Assembly: GCA_021795795.1 (NCBI GenBank)
Contig: JAJYPA010000032.1
Location: forward strand, 1-34,327
Length of the DNA stretch: 34,327 bases
Origin: Pseudomonadota bacterium
Lineage (GTDB): Bacteria > Pseudomonadota > Gammaproteobacteria > Halothiobacillales > Halothiobacillaceae
Direction of reading: 5' to 3'
In this document: in pieces, positions 8,550 through 16,932 of the stretch
How the letters are laid out: every line of letters starts with the position of its first letter
Position numbering within the stretch: position 1 is the stretch's first letter
Notes under the pieces: model-generated
Told to the model about the DNA's origin: nothing
The model's input: only the letters and a program-made list of their open reading frames with translations
Databases searched by the model: none
Program-made: the position numbers and the translations under genes

Positions 8550-8834
8550 TTAACAGCTGCGATGCTCGGCGATGTGCTGCGCCAAGTGTCGGAGTGAAGA
8601 AAAAATCCGCGTGTTGTTCTCGTCGTCGCTGCGCAGAGCAAAACCGTAACGCTTGGACACCATCATGGCGATTTCAAGAATGTCGATGGAGTCAAGCCCG
8701 AGACCCTGCCCAAATAAGGGGTCATCAGCATCGATTTCCGCCGCACTGACTTCCAGATTAAGCCCATCGACAATCAGATTCGCCAGCTCATCAATCAGTG
8801 CTTGATCCAGAATTTTTTGGCTTTCTTCGGTCAT
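8550..8834 (-). CDS. Acyl carrier protein (second of the operon)
   Basis: A 94-aa acidic protein with the phosphopantetheine attachment motif GLGLDSIDILEIAMM. Ser49 is the expected modification site. Length is close to the usual 80-90 aa. It should carry the growing chain or the activated starter for the ketosynthase and dehydratases. It lies 79 bp after the ketosynthase stop and 8 bp before the membrane-protein gene. APE clusters usually hold two ACPs with separate jobs, and this operon also has two (see 10158-10406). Which one serves as starter carrier and which as elongation carrier cannot be told from the sequence. Confidence 0.85.
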   Translation of the reverse strand: MTEESQKILDQALIDELANLIVDGLNLEVSAAEIDADDPLFGQGLGLDSIDILEIAMMVSKRYGFALRSDDENNTRIFSSLRHLAQHIAEHRSC

Positions 8835-8913
8835 TTCAATTGATCCATTTGTATTTTCTGGGCGAATTATAAGTTGATTCGCCTATCGATTTTCGAATCA
8901 TTGTCCGAACCAA

Positions 8914-10161
8914 TCATTTACAGGCCTTGAACGCCAGAACCGCATTACTGCCGCCAAACGCGAACGAACTGCACAATGCCGCCCGCAGGTCGCTACCCTG
9001 TTCGGCTTGAGTCACATGCCGCACACCCGCACACGCTGGGTCGATGGCATCCAGATGAGCGGTGGGAGGAATGGCATCCTGTTGAAGCGCGAGCACCGTG
9101 ATCAGCGCCTCGATGGCACCCGTCGCGCCCATTACATGGCCATGCATGGATTTGGTCGCGCTCACGGGCAGATGTTCGGCATGGGCGCCGAATACGGTTT
9201 TCAACGCCTGTATTTCCGTCGCGTCGCCTTCACGTGTCGCCGTCCCATGGGCATTGACATAACAGATGTCTTCCGGCGCCAGATTGGCCTGATCAAGCGC
9301 CTGCTGCAAGGCACGAACCTGCCCGCGCGCATCCGGTCGCACGAGATGGCTGTGATCGCAACTCGCGCCAAACCCGCTCATTTCGGCCAGAATCAGTGCA
9401 CCGCGCGCCACGGCATGATCCCAGTCTTCCAGCACCAGTGCGGCGGCACCCTCGGCCAGCACCAGTCCACGACGATCGGGGTGAAACGGGCGGCAGGCAC
9501 GGTACGCCGTATCACGATCGCCCGGCGCCAGAACACGCATCGCCTCCCAGGCGCGCACGACGGCATAGGCCAGGGGTGTATCGGAACCGCCGGTCAGCAT
9601 GATTTTCGCGTCACCGTAACGGATACGGTTGAATGCCTCACCGATCGCAGCCGCTGCCGAGGCGCAGGCCACGGTGTAGGTCAGACAGGAATTGCCCAAG
9701 CCCAGAGCAATACCGATTTGCGCCGAGGCGGCATTGTTCATGCCCTGCACGACCGACAGGGGCGAGACGCGCTCCTGTCCATTCTGCCAAAGGTCGCGAT
9801 AGCCCCGCTCGTAAGCCAGTGTGCCACCGAGCGCCGAGCCCCAGGCCACGCCCGCATCGGTATTTTCATCATCGGCACCGGGCGCAAATCCGGCATGTGC
9901 CCATGCCTCGAAGGCGGCGGCCATACCCAGTTGCGTATACCGATCCATGGTGCTGATCATATGTTTGGGGATGCGTTCGGCCGGATCGAAATCGGCACAG
10001 CGCACCGCAGGCACCGAAAGCCCGCGCGGTGCATCATCGGTTTCGTAGAGGGCAACGGCCGACTCGCCCGCCAGCATCCGCGTGAAAAAATCCTGTGTGC
10101 TGCCGCCGAACGGGCTGACCATGCCTAGCCCGGTTACCGCCACGCGATGCGGCCGCGTCAC
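8914..10161 (-). CDS. Beta-ketoacyl-ACP synthase (APE-type ketosynthase)
   Basis: A 415-aa thiolase-fold condensing enzyme of the FabF/KAS II class. The full catalytic set is present: Cys166 in TYTVACASAA, His305 in VNAHGTATREGD, and His342 with Lys337 in KSMHGHVMGATGA. It should condense malonyl-ACP with an acyl- or aryl-ACP. In known APE pathways a ketosynthase works with a chain-length-factor partner and a further ketosynthase supports the pathway. Here it is the only one in the operon. It starts within the last codons of the first ACP gene (4-bp overlap), so the two are probably translated together and may be partners. Substrate range cannot be read from the sequence. Confidence 0.9.
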   Translation of the reverse strand: MTRPHRVAVTGLGMVSPFGGSTQDFFTRMLAGESAVALYETDDAPRGLSVPAVRCADFDPAERIPKHMISTMDRYTQLGMAAAFEAWAHAGFAPGADDENTDAGVAWGSALGGTLAYERGYRDLWQNGQERVSPLSVVQGMNNAASAQIGIALGLGNSCLTYTVACASAAAAIGEAFNRIRYGDAKIMLTGGSDTPLAYAVVRAWEAMRVLAPGDRDTAYRACRPFHPDRRGLVLAEGAAALVLEDWDHAVARGALILAEMSGFGASCDHSHLVRPDARGQVRALQQALDQANLAPEDICYVNAHGTATREGDATEIQALKTVFGAHAEHLPVSATKSMHGHVMGATGAIEALITVLALQQDAIPPTAHLDAIDPACAGVRHVTQAEQGSDLRAALCSSFAFGGSNAVLAFKACK

Positions 10162-10406
10162 GATGGTTTGGCTTCGGCTTGCTGGCGGAATCGGGCGATC
10201 AGATTCAACAAATCCTGAACCGTTTCAGGCGTTTGCGTATCATTCGGAATGCTGACGCCATATTGTTCCTCGAACTCGAAAATCAACTCCAGCAAGGTGA
10301 ACGAATCGATTCCAAGCATTTCGAGACGGGCGTCTGGCGTGACAAGCGACGGATCTGTCTGCGTCCGTTCCTGCAGAAAATCACGAATCAGTTGAATGGC
10401 TTCCAT
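10158..10406 (-). CDS. Acyl carrier protein (first gene of the operon)
   Basis: An 82-aa ACP with the attachment motif MLGIDSFTLLELIFEFEEQYG. Ser35 is the expected phosphopantetheine site. The Phe after the Ser is unlike the DSL/DSI of most ACPs and helps distinguish it from the second ACP. It is the promoter-proximal gene of the APE-like operon, followed by the ketosynthase with a 4-bp overlap. The ribosome-binding region is poor: only an A-rich AAGAAAAAA run precedes the ATG. This may limit translation of the whole coupled chain of genes. Confidence 0.85.
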   Translation of the reverse strand: MEAIQLIRDFLQERTQTDPSLVTPDARLEMLGIDSFTLLELIFEFEEQYGVSIPNDTQTPETVQDLLNLIARFRQQAEAKPS

Positions 10407-10508
10407 AGTTTTTTCTTGACCAAAAGGTGTTCGGTTTCAATCTCCGGTCTGCACCATGTCGGGTACGAAACAGGAGCCGTCCACACATAGTACCGCACTG
10501 GGTGCTCA

Positions 10509-10641
10509 GGGAAAGTCTGCACAAATGCAAATCCCTTCTAAATCCACCTCTTTCCCCTCTTTTACAAGGGGGTGGCGCGCTTGTTCAAAAAGAGGAGACT
10601 GATTCTACCCCTCTTCGAAAAAGGGGAGCAGAGGGGATTTG
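10509..10641. repeat. Palindromic repeat block upstream of the APE-like operon
   Basis: The 253-bp gap between the Skp-like gene and the first ACP gene is mostly repeat. A 21-bp sequence starting GGGAAAGTCTGC (10509-10529) recurs exactly in inverse orientation at 14782-14802. After it, two GC-clamped arms face each other (AAATCCACCTCTTTCCCCTC from 10540, and its degenerate complement ending at 10640 in GGGGATTT). The arms belong to the same family as the block between gspI and gspJ. Any promoter for the operon must lie in or next to this block. I see no convincing -35/-10 pair. Confidence 0.65.
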
Positions 10642-10659
10642 CCGACTCAGGATTTACAC

Positions 10660-11190
10660 CTATTGTTTACCTTGGGCCTGTTGCTTCAAGCGCTCAGCCA
10701 CCAGCTTGGTAATGTCCACGGAAGGCACGGCATAAACCACCCCATCGGAAAGCACCAGTTGATAACCATTCGCCTTGGCGACGTCCTTGATTGCCCGCAA
10801 TACAGCCTGCTGCAATTTTCCCAGCGCCTCGTTCTTCTTTAGATTGAGATCGTCCTGGAAATCGCTTTGCATTTGCTGGATGCGGAGAATTTTTTGATCC
10901 AGCTGCTGGCGCAACGTGCTGCGTTCGGTTTCGTCCATACTCGACCCACCGCTATCTAGCCGCCCTTGCAACGTTTGCGCCTGCTTCTGCAGTGCACGAA
11001 TCTCCCGCTCACGAGGAGAAAACGCCCGTTCCAGCTCTTGCTTGGCGATTTTCGCCTGTGGCGCCTGCTCCAGTAACGCCACCGAATTGACATACCCTAC
11101 CTTGATCGGCGCGGCCAAGACTTCGGCCTGGGTGGACGCCGCGAACAGAAAAACCAGCACCGATAAACCATAACGCACCGCGCGGCCCAT
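10660..11190 (-). CDS. Skp/OmpH-family periplasmic chaperone
   Basis: A 176-aa protein with a signal peptide (MGRAVRYGLSVLVFLFAASTQAEVLAA) followed by IKVGYVNSVALLEQAPQAKIA, the typical opening of the OmpH/Skp domain. The middle (about residues 50-130) is a long charged coiled coil rich in Glu, Gln and Arg, matching the tentacles with which Skp holds unfolded outer-membrane proteins in the periplasm. The end, YQLVLSDGVVYAVPSVDITKLV, is the conserved closing strand and helix. I chose the ATG at 11190 because AGGAG lies seven bases upstream and the signal peptide begins there; an earlier ATG at 11214 is possible. It is not in the common bamA-skp-lpxD setting, so it could be a paralog. Confidence 0.85.
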   Translation of the reverse strand: MGRAVRYGLSVLVFLFAASTQAEVLAAPIKVGYVNSVALLEQAPQAKIAKQELERAFSPREREIRALQKQAQTLQGRLDSGGSSMDETERSTLRQQLDQKILRIQQMQSDFQDDLNLKKNEALGKLQQAVLRAIKDVAKANGYQLVLSDGVVYAVPSVDITKLVAERLKQQAQGKQ

Positions 11191-11298
11191 AGCAGAACTC
11201 CTGATACTCACCATAAAAAGCCACCTCGAACGAGAGGAGAGAAATAGTCCAAAGACAGCCTATCAAATTTGGTTGGATCAACGCCCGTGTATTTTGTT

Positions 11299-11757
11299 TC
11301 AGGCCGAACCGGAACGGGACAGTAAAATTTTATCCAGTGCATTGGCGAATGCCTGTCGATCCGACTGATTCAGCTTGGCCGGACCACCCGTATTCACGCC
11401 GGATTCGCGCAGGGATTCCATGAAATGACGCATGGAGAGGCGACTTTTGATCGAATCGGGCGTGTAGCGCTCGCCACGAGGATTAAGCGCCAACCCGCCC
11501 TTTTCGATCACCTCAGCGGCCAGCGGAATATCCTGAGTGATGACCAGATCACCGGCCGACAACCGGCGCACGATTTCATTGTCGGCAACATCAAATCCGC
11601 CAGCCACCTGAATGAAGCGCACGGTTGATGCGCCGCGCGGAATAGCCAGCGGCTGGTTGGCCACCAGGGTCATCGACAACCCCGTGCGTGCGGCCGCACG
11701 AAACAGGATCTCCTTGACCACCACGGGACAGGCATCGGCATCAACCCAGATATGCAT
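11299..11757 (-). CDS. YaiI/YqxD family protein (DUF188)
   Basis: A 152-aa protein of the DUF188 family, which adopts a PIN-like nuclease fold. Family signatures are [22 protein letters not shown] at the start, [27 protein letters not shown] in the middle, and the [24 protein letters not shown] ending. The acidic residues of VDADACP and TQDIPLA would form the metal site if it is a nuclease, but the biological role of the family is not established. It begins 12 bp after glnE and is probably in one transcript with it. Length is normal for the family. Confidence 0.85.
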   Translation of the reverse strand: MHIWVDADACPVVVKEILFRAAARTGLSMTLVANQPLAIPRGASTVRFIQVAGGFDVADNEIVRRLSAGDLVITQDIPLAAEVIEKGGLALNPRGERYTPDSIKSRLSMRHFMESLRESGVNTGGPAKLNQSDRQAFANALDKILLSRSGSA

Positions 11758-11769
11758 GCGATGTCCTTT

Positions 11770-14592
11770 CTATAACTTGAAAATCTGTTGCCATGCGGCC
11801 AGCACGACGGCCCGCTCTTCGGCAAACTCGGCACAGGGTACTTCCAGCGACTGTTTGTTCAGGGTCCGCCGATGCGACGTGTTGCGCAAACGCTGATAGG
11901 CCGACACCAGTTGTTCGCTCCGTACCCCATCCAGCAAACCGGCCTCGGCCAGCGCCCGTAACTGGCGGATATTATCCGTATGCGCCACGATTGGTGGGTG
12001 TTCGTGCGCATGGCGCAGCAACAGGTACTGCACCATGAACTCGATATCGGTGATGCCGCCGATCCCGCGTTTCAGATGGAATGTTTCGCCGACCTTGGTT
12101 TGCCTTTGTTCGGCGCGCATTTTCTGGCGCATGTCCAATACCGCCTCTTTCAGTGTGGCCGGATCGCGGGGCGCACATAGTGTGTCCCGGCGGATCGTCG
12201 CGAATCGCTCAGCGATCTGGCTCTGCCCAGTGATGAATCGCGCACGACACAAGGCCTGCGTTTCCCACAGCCAGGCGTGCTGCTTCTGGTACTGCTCAAA
12301 CCCCTGCAGGCTGGATACCAGCAGGCCTCCCGCTCCATCCGGCCGCAGGCGCGTATCGACTTCATACAGCACACCCGATGGCGTACGGATGCTGAGGATA
12401 TGGATGATTTTCTGCGCCAAACGGGCAAAGAAGAGCTGATTGTCGATCGGTTTGCTGCCCGTCGTCATCGCAGACGTATCGGAGGAATCGTGCAGGAATA
12501 CCACATCGAGATCGGAGCCGTAACCCAATTCGATCCCGCCCAATTTGCCGTAGGCGATAATGGCAAATCCCGGTGTGTACTCGATACCCTGTGCATCCAC
12601 CGCGCGTGGTTCACCGTGTCGCGCCACTATCTGTTGATAAGCCAGTTGCAGTACTTTTTCCAGCACCACTTCGGCAATCCAGGTCAGCTGATCGGAGACG
12701 CGCATCACCGGCAGAATGCCCATGACATCGGCCGCAGCGACCCGCAGCGTGGCCAGTTGCCGGAATCGTCGCAGTTCATCGAACTGGCGTTCCTCGTCAT
12801 CGGGGAAACGCGCCAGAAAACCGGCAATTTCCTGTGACAGTTCCTGCACATTCGGCTGTCGGTACAGGTTGTCCGCATCAATCAGCTCATCAAGCAGAAT
12901 CGGCTGCTGGCGCAAGAGCTCGGCGATCCAGGGACTGGCTGAACACAATTGCACCAGATGTTTAAGCGCCGCGGGCTGCTCGATCAACAAGGCCAGATAC
13001 ACCGATCGACTCAACACCGCATCGACCAGGGCAAGGACTGCGCGCAGCGTTTCGGCGCTGGCGCCATTGGCAGCCACCTCTTGCAACACGCTCGGCATCA
13101 GAAGATCCAGACGATGGTGAACTGTATCGCTGATCAATGGACGAAGACCACGCTTCCACGCCAACAAGGTATCGAGAATCGATTCAGAATCGTCGAACCC
13201 CTGCTTGCGCAACAGCCCCTCGGCCACTTCCGGCGTCAGATTGTTCAGCCAGATCTGCTGCATGGGCACTTCGTCCACGTTGTCGTCGCGCTGGGTTTGC
13301 AGAATCTCGCCAAAATGCCGATGAATACGCTCGCGGTGTCGATTCAACTCCGCCATGAAGTCCCCCCAGGAGGAATAGCCCATGGCCAATGCCAGACGCG
13401 CCTGATCCAGATTATCGAGGGGCAGGGTTTGCGTTTGTCGGTCATACATCATCTGCAGGCGATTTTCCGCACGGCGCAGAAAGTCATACCCCGACAGCAA
13501 CTCGTCGATGATCTCTGATGACAGCTCCTTGAGCTCCCGCAACACCTCCAGCGTCGCCAGGATACTCCGGCCTTGCAGCTTCGGCTCGCGTCCACCACGC
13601 AAAAGCTGATACAACTGGCCGATAAACTCGATTTCTCGAATCCCGCCTGGCCCGAGTTTGATATTGTCGTGCATGCCCCGACGGTTCATTTCCCGTTCGA
13701 TGGCCTTTTTCATGTCGCGCAACTGGGCGAAGGCGCCAAAATCCAGATATTTGCGATATACAAACGGCTTGAGCAGTGCCAGCAAGCGCGCGCCCGCCGC
13801 CTGATCACCCGCAATTACCCGCGCCTTAATCAGCGCATAACGTTCCCACTCGCGCCCAAGCGTCGTGTAATACTGCTCGGCGGCATCGAAACTCAGTGCC
13901 AGCGCGCCACCATCTCCGTGCGGCCGCAGGCGCATATCAACACGGAAGACAAACCCATCCTTCGTGACTTCATTCAGTGAACGGATCACGCGCTGTCCCA
14001 GTTTGATAAAGAACTCGCTGTTGGCAATGGATTTCGGGCCATCAGTTTCGCCCCCCTCCTCAAACAGGAACATCAGGTCGATATCCGAAGAATAGTTGAG
14101 CTCGTGCCCGCCCAACTTGCCCATGCCAAGCACCACCAAGTGCTGTTGCGCACCCTCGGCACCGCGGGGAACACCATGACGCGCCTGAAGCACGCGTTCA
14201 TGCGCCGTCAGCGCCTGTTGCACGCACTGATCGGCTAAATCGGACAGATCGCGCAGGGTTTCCGTTGTCGGCGCAAGCCCACTCACATCCCGCCAGGCGA
14301 TACGCAGCATTTCGGCTCGGCGAATGTAGCGCAATCGACGATCGAGATCCTCGATCGGGCTATCCGCCAATTGCCGCTCGATACGCTCGGCCAAGCCCGT
14401 CGGGGCATTGGCATGGTTCACCTGTTCCAGCAGGAACGGCCATATATCGGGCTGCTTTGTGATGTTTTCGACGACAAACGGGCTGACTTCGAGCAACAGG
14501 CGAAGCTGGGCTAACTGGCTGGCAGAAGCGCCGGCGTCACGTGCGGCAGATTCAATATGCGCTCGCTTTTCGGGTTCAATCAGATCGATCAT
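11770..14592 (-). CDS. glnE: Bifunctional glutamine synthetase adenylyltransferase/deadenylase
   Basis: A 940-aa regulator of nitrogen assimilation: it adds AMP to glutamine synthetase to lower its activity and removes it again, under control of PII signals. It has two nucleotidyltransferase domains, each with a GKLGG plus D-x-D signature: GMGKLGGHELNYSSDIDLMF near residue 170-190 (deadenylase half) and YGKLGGIELGYGSDLDVVFLHD near residue 690-710 (adenylylase half). RDMKKAIEREMNRRG and HLKRGIGGITDIEFMVQYL are further conserved blocks. Length agrees with E. coli GlnE (946 aa). I prefer the ATG at 14592 (MIDLIEPEKRAH); an in-frame ATG at 14628 adds 12 unlikely residues, and neither start has a strong ribosome-binding site. 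The YaiI gene follows 12 bp downstream. Confidence 0.95.
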   Translation of the reverse strand: MIDLIEPEKRAHIESAARDAGASASQLAQLRLLLEVSPFVVENITKQPDIWPFLLEQVNHANAPTGLAERIERQLADSPIEDLDRRLRYIRRAEMLRIAWRDVSGLAPTTETLRDLSDLADQCVQQALTAHERVLQARHGVPRGAEGAQQHLVVLGMGKLGGHELNYSSDIDLMFLFEEGGETDGPKSIANSEFFIKLGQRVIRSLNEVTKDGFVFRVDMRLRPHGDGGALALSFDAAEQYYTTLGREWERYALIKARVIAGDQAAGARLLALLKPFVYRKYLDFGAFAQLRDMKKAIEREMNRRGMHDNIKLGPGGIREIEFIGQLYQLLRGGREPKLQGRSILATLEVLRELKELSSEIIDELLSGYDFLRRAENRLQMMYDRQTQTLPLDNLDQARLALAMGYSSWGDFMAELNRHRERIHRHFGEILQTQRDDNVDEVPMQQIWLNNLTPEVAEGLLRKQGFDDSESILDTLLAWKRGLRPLISDTVHHRLDLLMPSVLQEVAANGASAETLRAVLALVDAVLSRSVYLALLIEQPAALKHLVQLCSASPWIAELLRQQPILLDELIDADNLYRQPNVQELSQEIAGFLARFPDDEERQFDELRRFRQLATLRVAAADVMGILPVMRVSDQLTWIAEVVLEKVLQLAYQQIVARHGEPRAVDAQGIEYTPGFAIIAYGKLGGIELGYGSDLDVVFLHDSSDTSAMTTGSKPIDNQLFFARLAQKIIHILSIRTPSGVLYEVDTRLRPDGAGGLLVSSLQGFEQYQKQHAWLWETQALCRARFITGQSQIAERFATIRRDTLCAPRDPATLKEAVLDMRQKMRAEQRQTKVGETFHLKRGIGGITDIEFMVQYLLLRHAHEHPPIVAHTDNIRQLRALAEAGLLDGVRSEQLVSAYQRLRNTSHRRTLNKQSLEVPCAEFAEERAVVLAAWQQIFKL

Positions 14593-14772
14593 GGTTGGAC
14601 TCTCAATAGAAACTCTGCACGAATCCATCCGTGGCTTCGCGCAGAAACGGGTTTACGCCAGCTGAATGCAAAGCAGGCGCAAGCCCGCGTTCACAAGCCG
14701 GTACACGCCCGTCTTGTGCTCCGCATTTCAATGACTTCCGTCATTAAGCGGCAGGGTTTCCATGCCTTGCAC

Positions 14773-14802
14773 GGGAAGGTCTGCATTTGTGCAGACTTTC
14801 CC
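14773..14802. repeat. 30-bp palindrome sharing a 21-bp repeat with 10509-10529
   Basis: GGGAAGGTCTGCA faces TGCAGACTTTCCC across a 4-base loop, with 12 of 13 positions pairing. The right-hand 21 bp (14782-14802) are an exact inverse copy of 10509-10529. The arms resemble insertion-sequence termini lying back to back. The rest of the 14629-14885 gap shows nothing else I can name. Confidence 0.55.
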
Positions 14803-14885
14803 AATAGAAACGGGGCGCGCCAGAAACGTGTGATCTCACCTGCTCGTGTCATAAGTCATCCTGAACCTGCTTCAGGGTCAAAAAA

Positions 14886-15275
14886 TCATGCTTCTCTGGG
14901 ATCCACCAACTTATCCGATGCCATTTTCTGTATGTAGATCAAATGCATGCCCTTAATCACATCTGTTGAACGAACTCCGTCACGTACTTCCTCGACAATA
15001 CCGTAGAACGATTGCGCGCCATCTGGGGCATTGTCGTCATACAAGACCACTTCATCATTCGGCTGCAGTGCTAGCAGACCGGCGATGGTGAGTGTTTTCT
15101 CACCGTCGAATGTAAGCACTGCCAAGCTGGGAGAACCGAACTGATTGAGTTTTTGCAGTAGGATCGGCCGCGCGACGAAATCACCCCGGTGATCAGATAC
15201 ATGATTTGCAATAAATTCGGCCACGTCTCCGTGGCTCATACACGTCTTGTTTGCAGGGGGCGGGTTATGAGTCAT
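14886..15275 (-). CDS. Hypothetical protein, 129 aa
   Basis: I do not recognise this protein. It is soluble-looking and acidic, with no signal peptide or membrane segment. The middle, GSPSLAVLTFDGEKTLTIAGLLALQPNDEVVLYDDN, looks like a small beta-barrel-type fold, and the N-terminal third (GDVAEFIANHVSDHRGDFVARPILLQKL) like a helix pair. Coding is supported by an open frame of ordinary composition and by its place after the DsrE-like gene on the same strand with a 108-bp gap. The start is uncertain: the ATG at 15275 lacks a clear ribosome-binding site and an in-frame ATG at 15239 is possible. Confidence 0.55.
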   Translation of the reverse strand: MTHNPPPANKTCMSHGDVAEFIANHVSDHRGDFVARPILLQKLNQFGSPSLAVLTFDGEKTLTIAGLLALQPNDEVVLYDDNAPDGAQSFYGIVEEVRDGVRSTDVIKGMHLIYIQKMASDKLVDPREA

Positions 15276-15325
15276 CTTCGTGTAGCCAGATTCGGAAAAT
15301 AGCTTTCAGCCTATCCGATTTGCAG

Positions 15326-15369
15326 ACGAGGAGAAAGACCAGCATACAAATGTATACGTCTGTCTCCTC
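15326..15369. other. Inverted repeat after the DsrE-like gene
   Basis: GAGGAGAAAGAC faces GTCTGTCTCCTC, with a nested ATACA/TGTAT inside, giving a long imperfect hairpin just after the DsrE-like stop codon. No T-run follows on the minus strand. It could stabilise the upstream message or partly terminate before the 129-aa gene. Confidence 0.4.
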
Positions 15370-15383
15370 AGTTACACCATAGA

Positions 15384-15860
15384 TCAGGGGCGAACCAGAA
15401 TGTACCCGGCATCGACCAGATCGATTACGCGTACGATGCCAGCAGGAACCTTTTTCGCGACGGGGTTAAGCTTGGGCTCATATCCCAGTCGCTGGGTCGC
15501 ATTTTTCAATGAATTCATGCAGGCTGAAAAACGCACGCCCTGCTGTGCCAGAGACCCAATTCGCTTGGCATGTTCATTATTGGCGAACAACAGCGTGATG
15601 CCGGGTCCGAAGGCAACAATCTCAATGTCGACATTATCACCATAGGCCTGGAGCAAATTACTGGCGACATTTAACACCAAGGTTTGACGCTGCAAGTCAC
15701 TATCAGTTTCCTGCAGAACGATATGATGCTCGGCAAGTGAATTACCGCCAACGGCATCAATGGCCTTGGCACCCACGGTCTGTGCCTGCACGGGGAGTGC
15801 ACCCAACAGACCCATCAACAACAAAATAAACACAGACTGTAGCAACCGGATCTTTTTCAT
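15384..15860 (-). CDS. Exported DsrE/DsrF-like protein
   Basis: A 158-aa protein with a signal peptide (MKKIRLLQSVFILLLMGLLGALPVQAQ, cleavage after VQA) and a DsrE/F-like domain. HHIVLQETDSDLQRQTLVLNVASNLLQAYG and DIEIVAFGPGITLLFAN match the family's first strands. A single conserved Cys sits in QQGVRFSACMNSLKNA, the position used to carry sulfur in sulfurtransferases of this family. The exported subgroup is common in sulfur-oxidising bacteria, but no reaction is proven. The ATG at 15860 was chosen for AAGGAAA upstream and the signal peptide; an earlier in-frame start at 15926 would hide the signal. It sits between the DUF4395 gene and the unknown 129-aa gene, all on the minus strand. Confidence 0.8.
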   Translation of the reverse strand: MKKIRLLQSVFILLLMGLLGALPVQAQTVGAKAIDAVGGNSLAEHHIVLQETDSDLQRQTLVLNVASNLLQAYGDNVDIEIVAFGPGITLLFANNEHAKRIGSLAQQGVRFSACMNSLKNATQRLGYEPKLNPVAKKVPAGIVRVIDLVDAGYILVRP

Positions 15861-16044
15861 TTGAGTTTCCTTCTTTCTTTGGTGATTTGTCTCATCAAAG
15901 CTCGGACAGATAGGCCATGGTCGCAAACGTCGCCAGCGATGGGCAGGCGCCGCTTCCTAGGGGCATCAGTCACGGCTATTTCGTGAGACAGTTACAAGTA
16001 TAAAGTCTGTCCAGAGCATGTTTATATTTCCTTTCGGATGGCAA

Positions 16045-16068
16045 CAAAAAACCCCGGATTCGGGGCCT
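16045..16068 (-). terminator. Rho-independent terminator after the DUF4395 gene
   Basis: CCCCG (16052-16056) pairs with CGGGG (16061-16065), and on the minus strand the stem is followed at once by six T. It lies 55 bp past the DUF4395 stop and should end that transcript, so the DsrE-like gene needs its own promoter. Confidence 0.7.
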
Positions 16069-16123
16069 TTCTCACGCTGGATACCAACCCTCACGGAGGA
16101 CAGTCAAACAAGACTCAGTGATC

Positions 16124-16849
16124 CTATTTTGTCCCGTCCTTCTTAGCTTTGCGCCGCACGATTTCATCCCAGTCGATGTTGTTGCAGGCCAGGCATTCTT
16201 CCTTGTGCACGCCCAGCTTGACCAGCAGCCAGTGAATCTTGCAGCCCACACAAAATCCGAGCACAGCTTCGAGCCACATGAAGGCGACGCAAACGAATAC
16301 CAATGATGGAATCCAGTACGACAGATACTGACTGGTATCCGGTAACAATGTGCGGCCTGCGATGGCGTTGACCCAATCGGCGAAGGTACTCGGGTTGAAG
16401 AAGATCAGACACAGGGCGATCATGAACGCGCCGAGTGTCCAGGCGTACCGTTTCGGGGTCAACGGCTTCCAGACCGCATGCTGTTTGCGCGCCAGAAAAC
16501 TGGCCAGCAGGATCGTCGGCGACAGACGCGAAGTCCAAACAAACATCCCGGCGATCATCTCGAACAGGCCGTAAAACAGGACGTTAGTCTGGATAGTGTA
16601 ATCCCAGGTACGCCGAATGACATTCGCCGAATAGATAATATGACCGTCCCAATCGGTATCGAGTGTATCGTGGATGCTATCGCCATTAACGATCCAGTGC
16701 CCACCGAAAATCGCCGACCACAAAGTGAACCCCATATAGATCGGGATGGCCAGCAGCATACCGGCGCGGATGCGCACCGCCGTCTCGTTGATGAGTACCG
16801 GTTTCGCGGATGGATCCTGAAACCAGAGGTTTTTAATCGTTTGCCACAT
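16124..16849 (-). CDS. DUF4395-like membrane protein with two CxxC motifs
   Basis: A 241-aa inner-membrane protein with about four hydrophobic segments, including GMLLAIPIYMGFTLWSAIFGG, VLFYGLFEMIAGMFVW, WTLGAFMIALCLIFFN and SYWIPSLVFVCVAFMWLEAVLGF. The C-terminal part fits DUF4395: the last segment runs into LGFCVGCKIHWLLVKLG, and a second CxxC (EECLACNNIDWDEI) follows, so four Cys could bind a metal or exchange thiols near the membrane surface. No function is established for the family. The ATG at 16849 was chosen because AGGAG lies eight bases upstream; an earlier ATG at 16873 adds eight residues. A terminator follows, so it is likely monocistronic. Its neighbour is a DsrE-like protein, which hints at sulfur or thiol chemistry. 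Confidence 0.7.
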   Translation of the reverse strand: MWQTIKNLWFQDPSAKPVLINETAVRIRAGMLLAIPIYMGFTLWSAIFGGHWIVNGDSIHDTLDTDWDGHIIYSANVIRRTWDYTIQTNVLFYGLFEMIAGMFVWTSRLSPTILLASFLARKQHAVWKPLTPKRYAWTLGAFMIALCLIFFNPSTFADWVNAIAGRTLLPDTSQYLSYWIPSLVFVCVAFMWLEAVLGFCVGCKIHWLLVKLGVHKEECLACNNIDWDEIVRRKAKKDGTK

Positions 16850-16932
16850 CTGAACTTCTCCTGAGTAGTTCATGAACCTCGGATCGAATTTTGCTGCCTG
16901 CTCTGTTCACCTCTGGGTGTCCACGGGGGCAG

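Noticed and set aside
7762..8553. A 263-aa plus-strand frame rich in Gln, Arg and His opposite the COG4648 membrane protein
   Set aside because: Its composition is the complement of hydrophobic Leu/Ile/Val codons. No start context or family match is seen.
9007..10128. A 373-aa plus-strand open frame opposite the ketosynthase gene
   Set aside because: It is antisense to a gene with full catalytic motifs, and its translation is His/Arg/Gly-rich with no recognisable domain, as expected for a shadow frame in GC-rich DNA.
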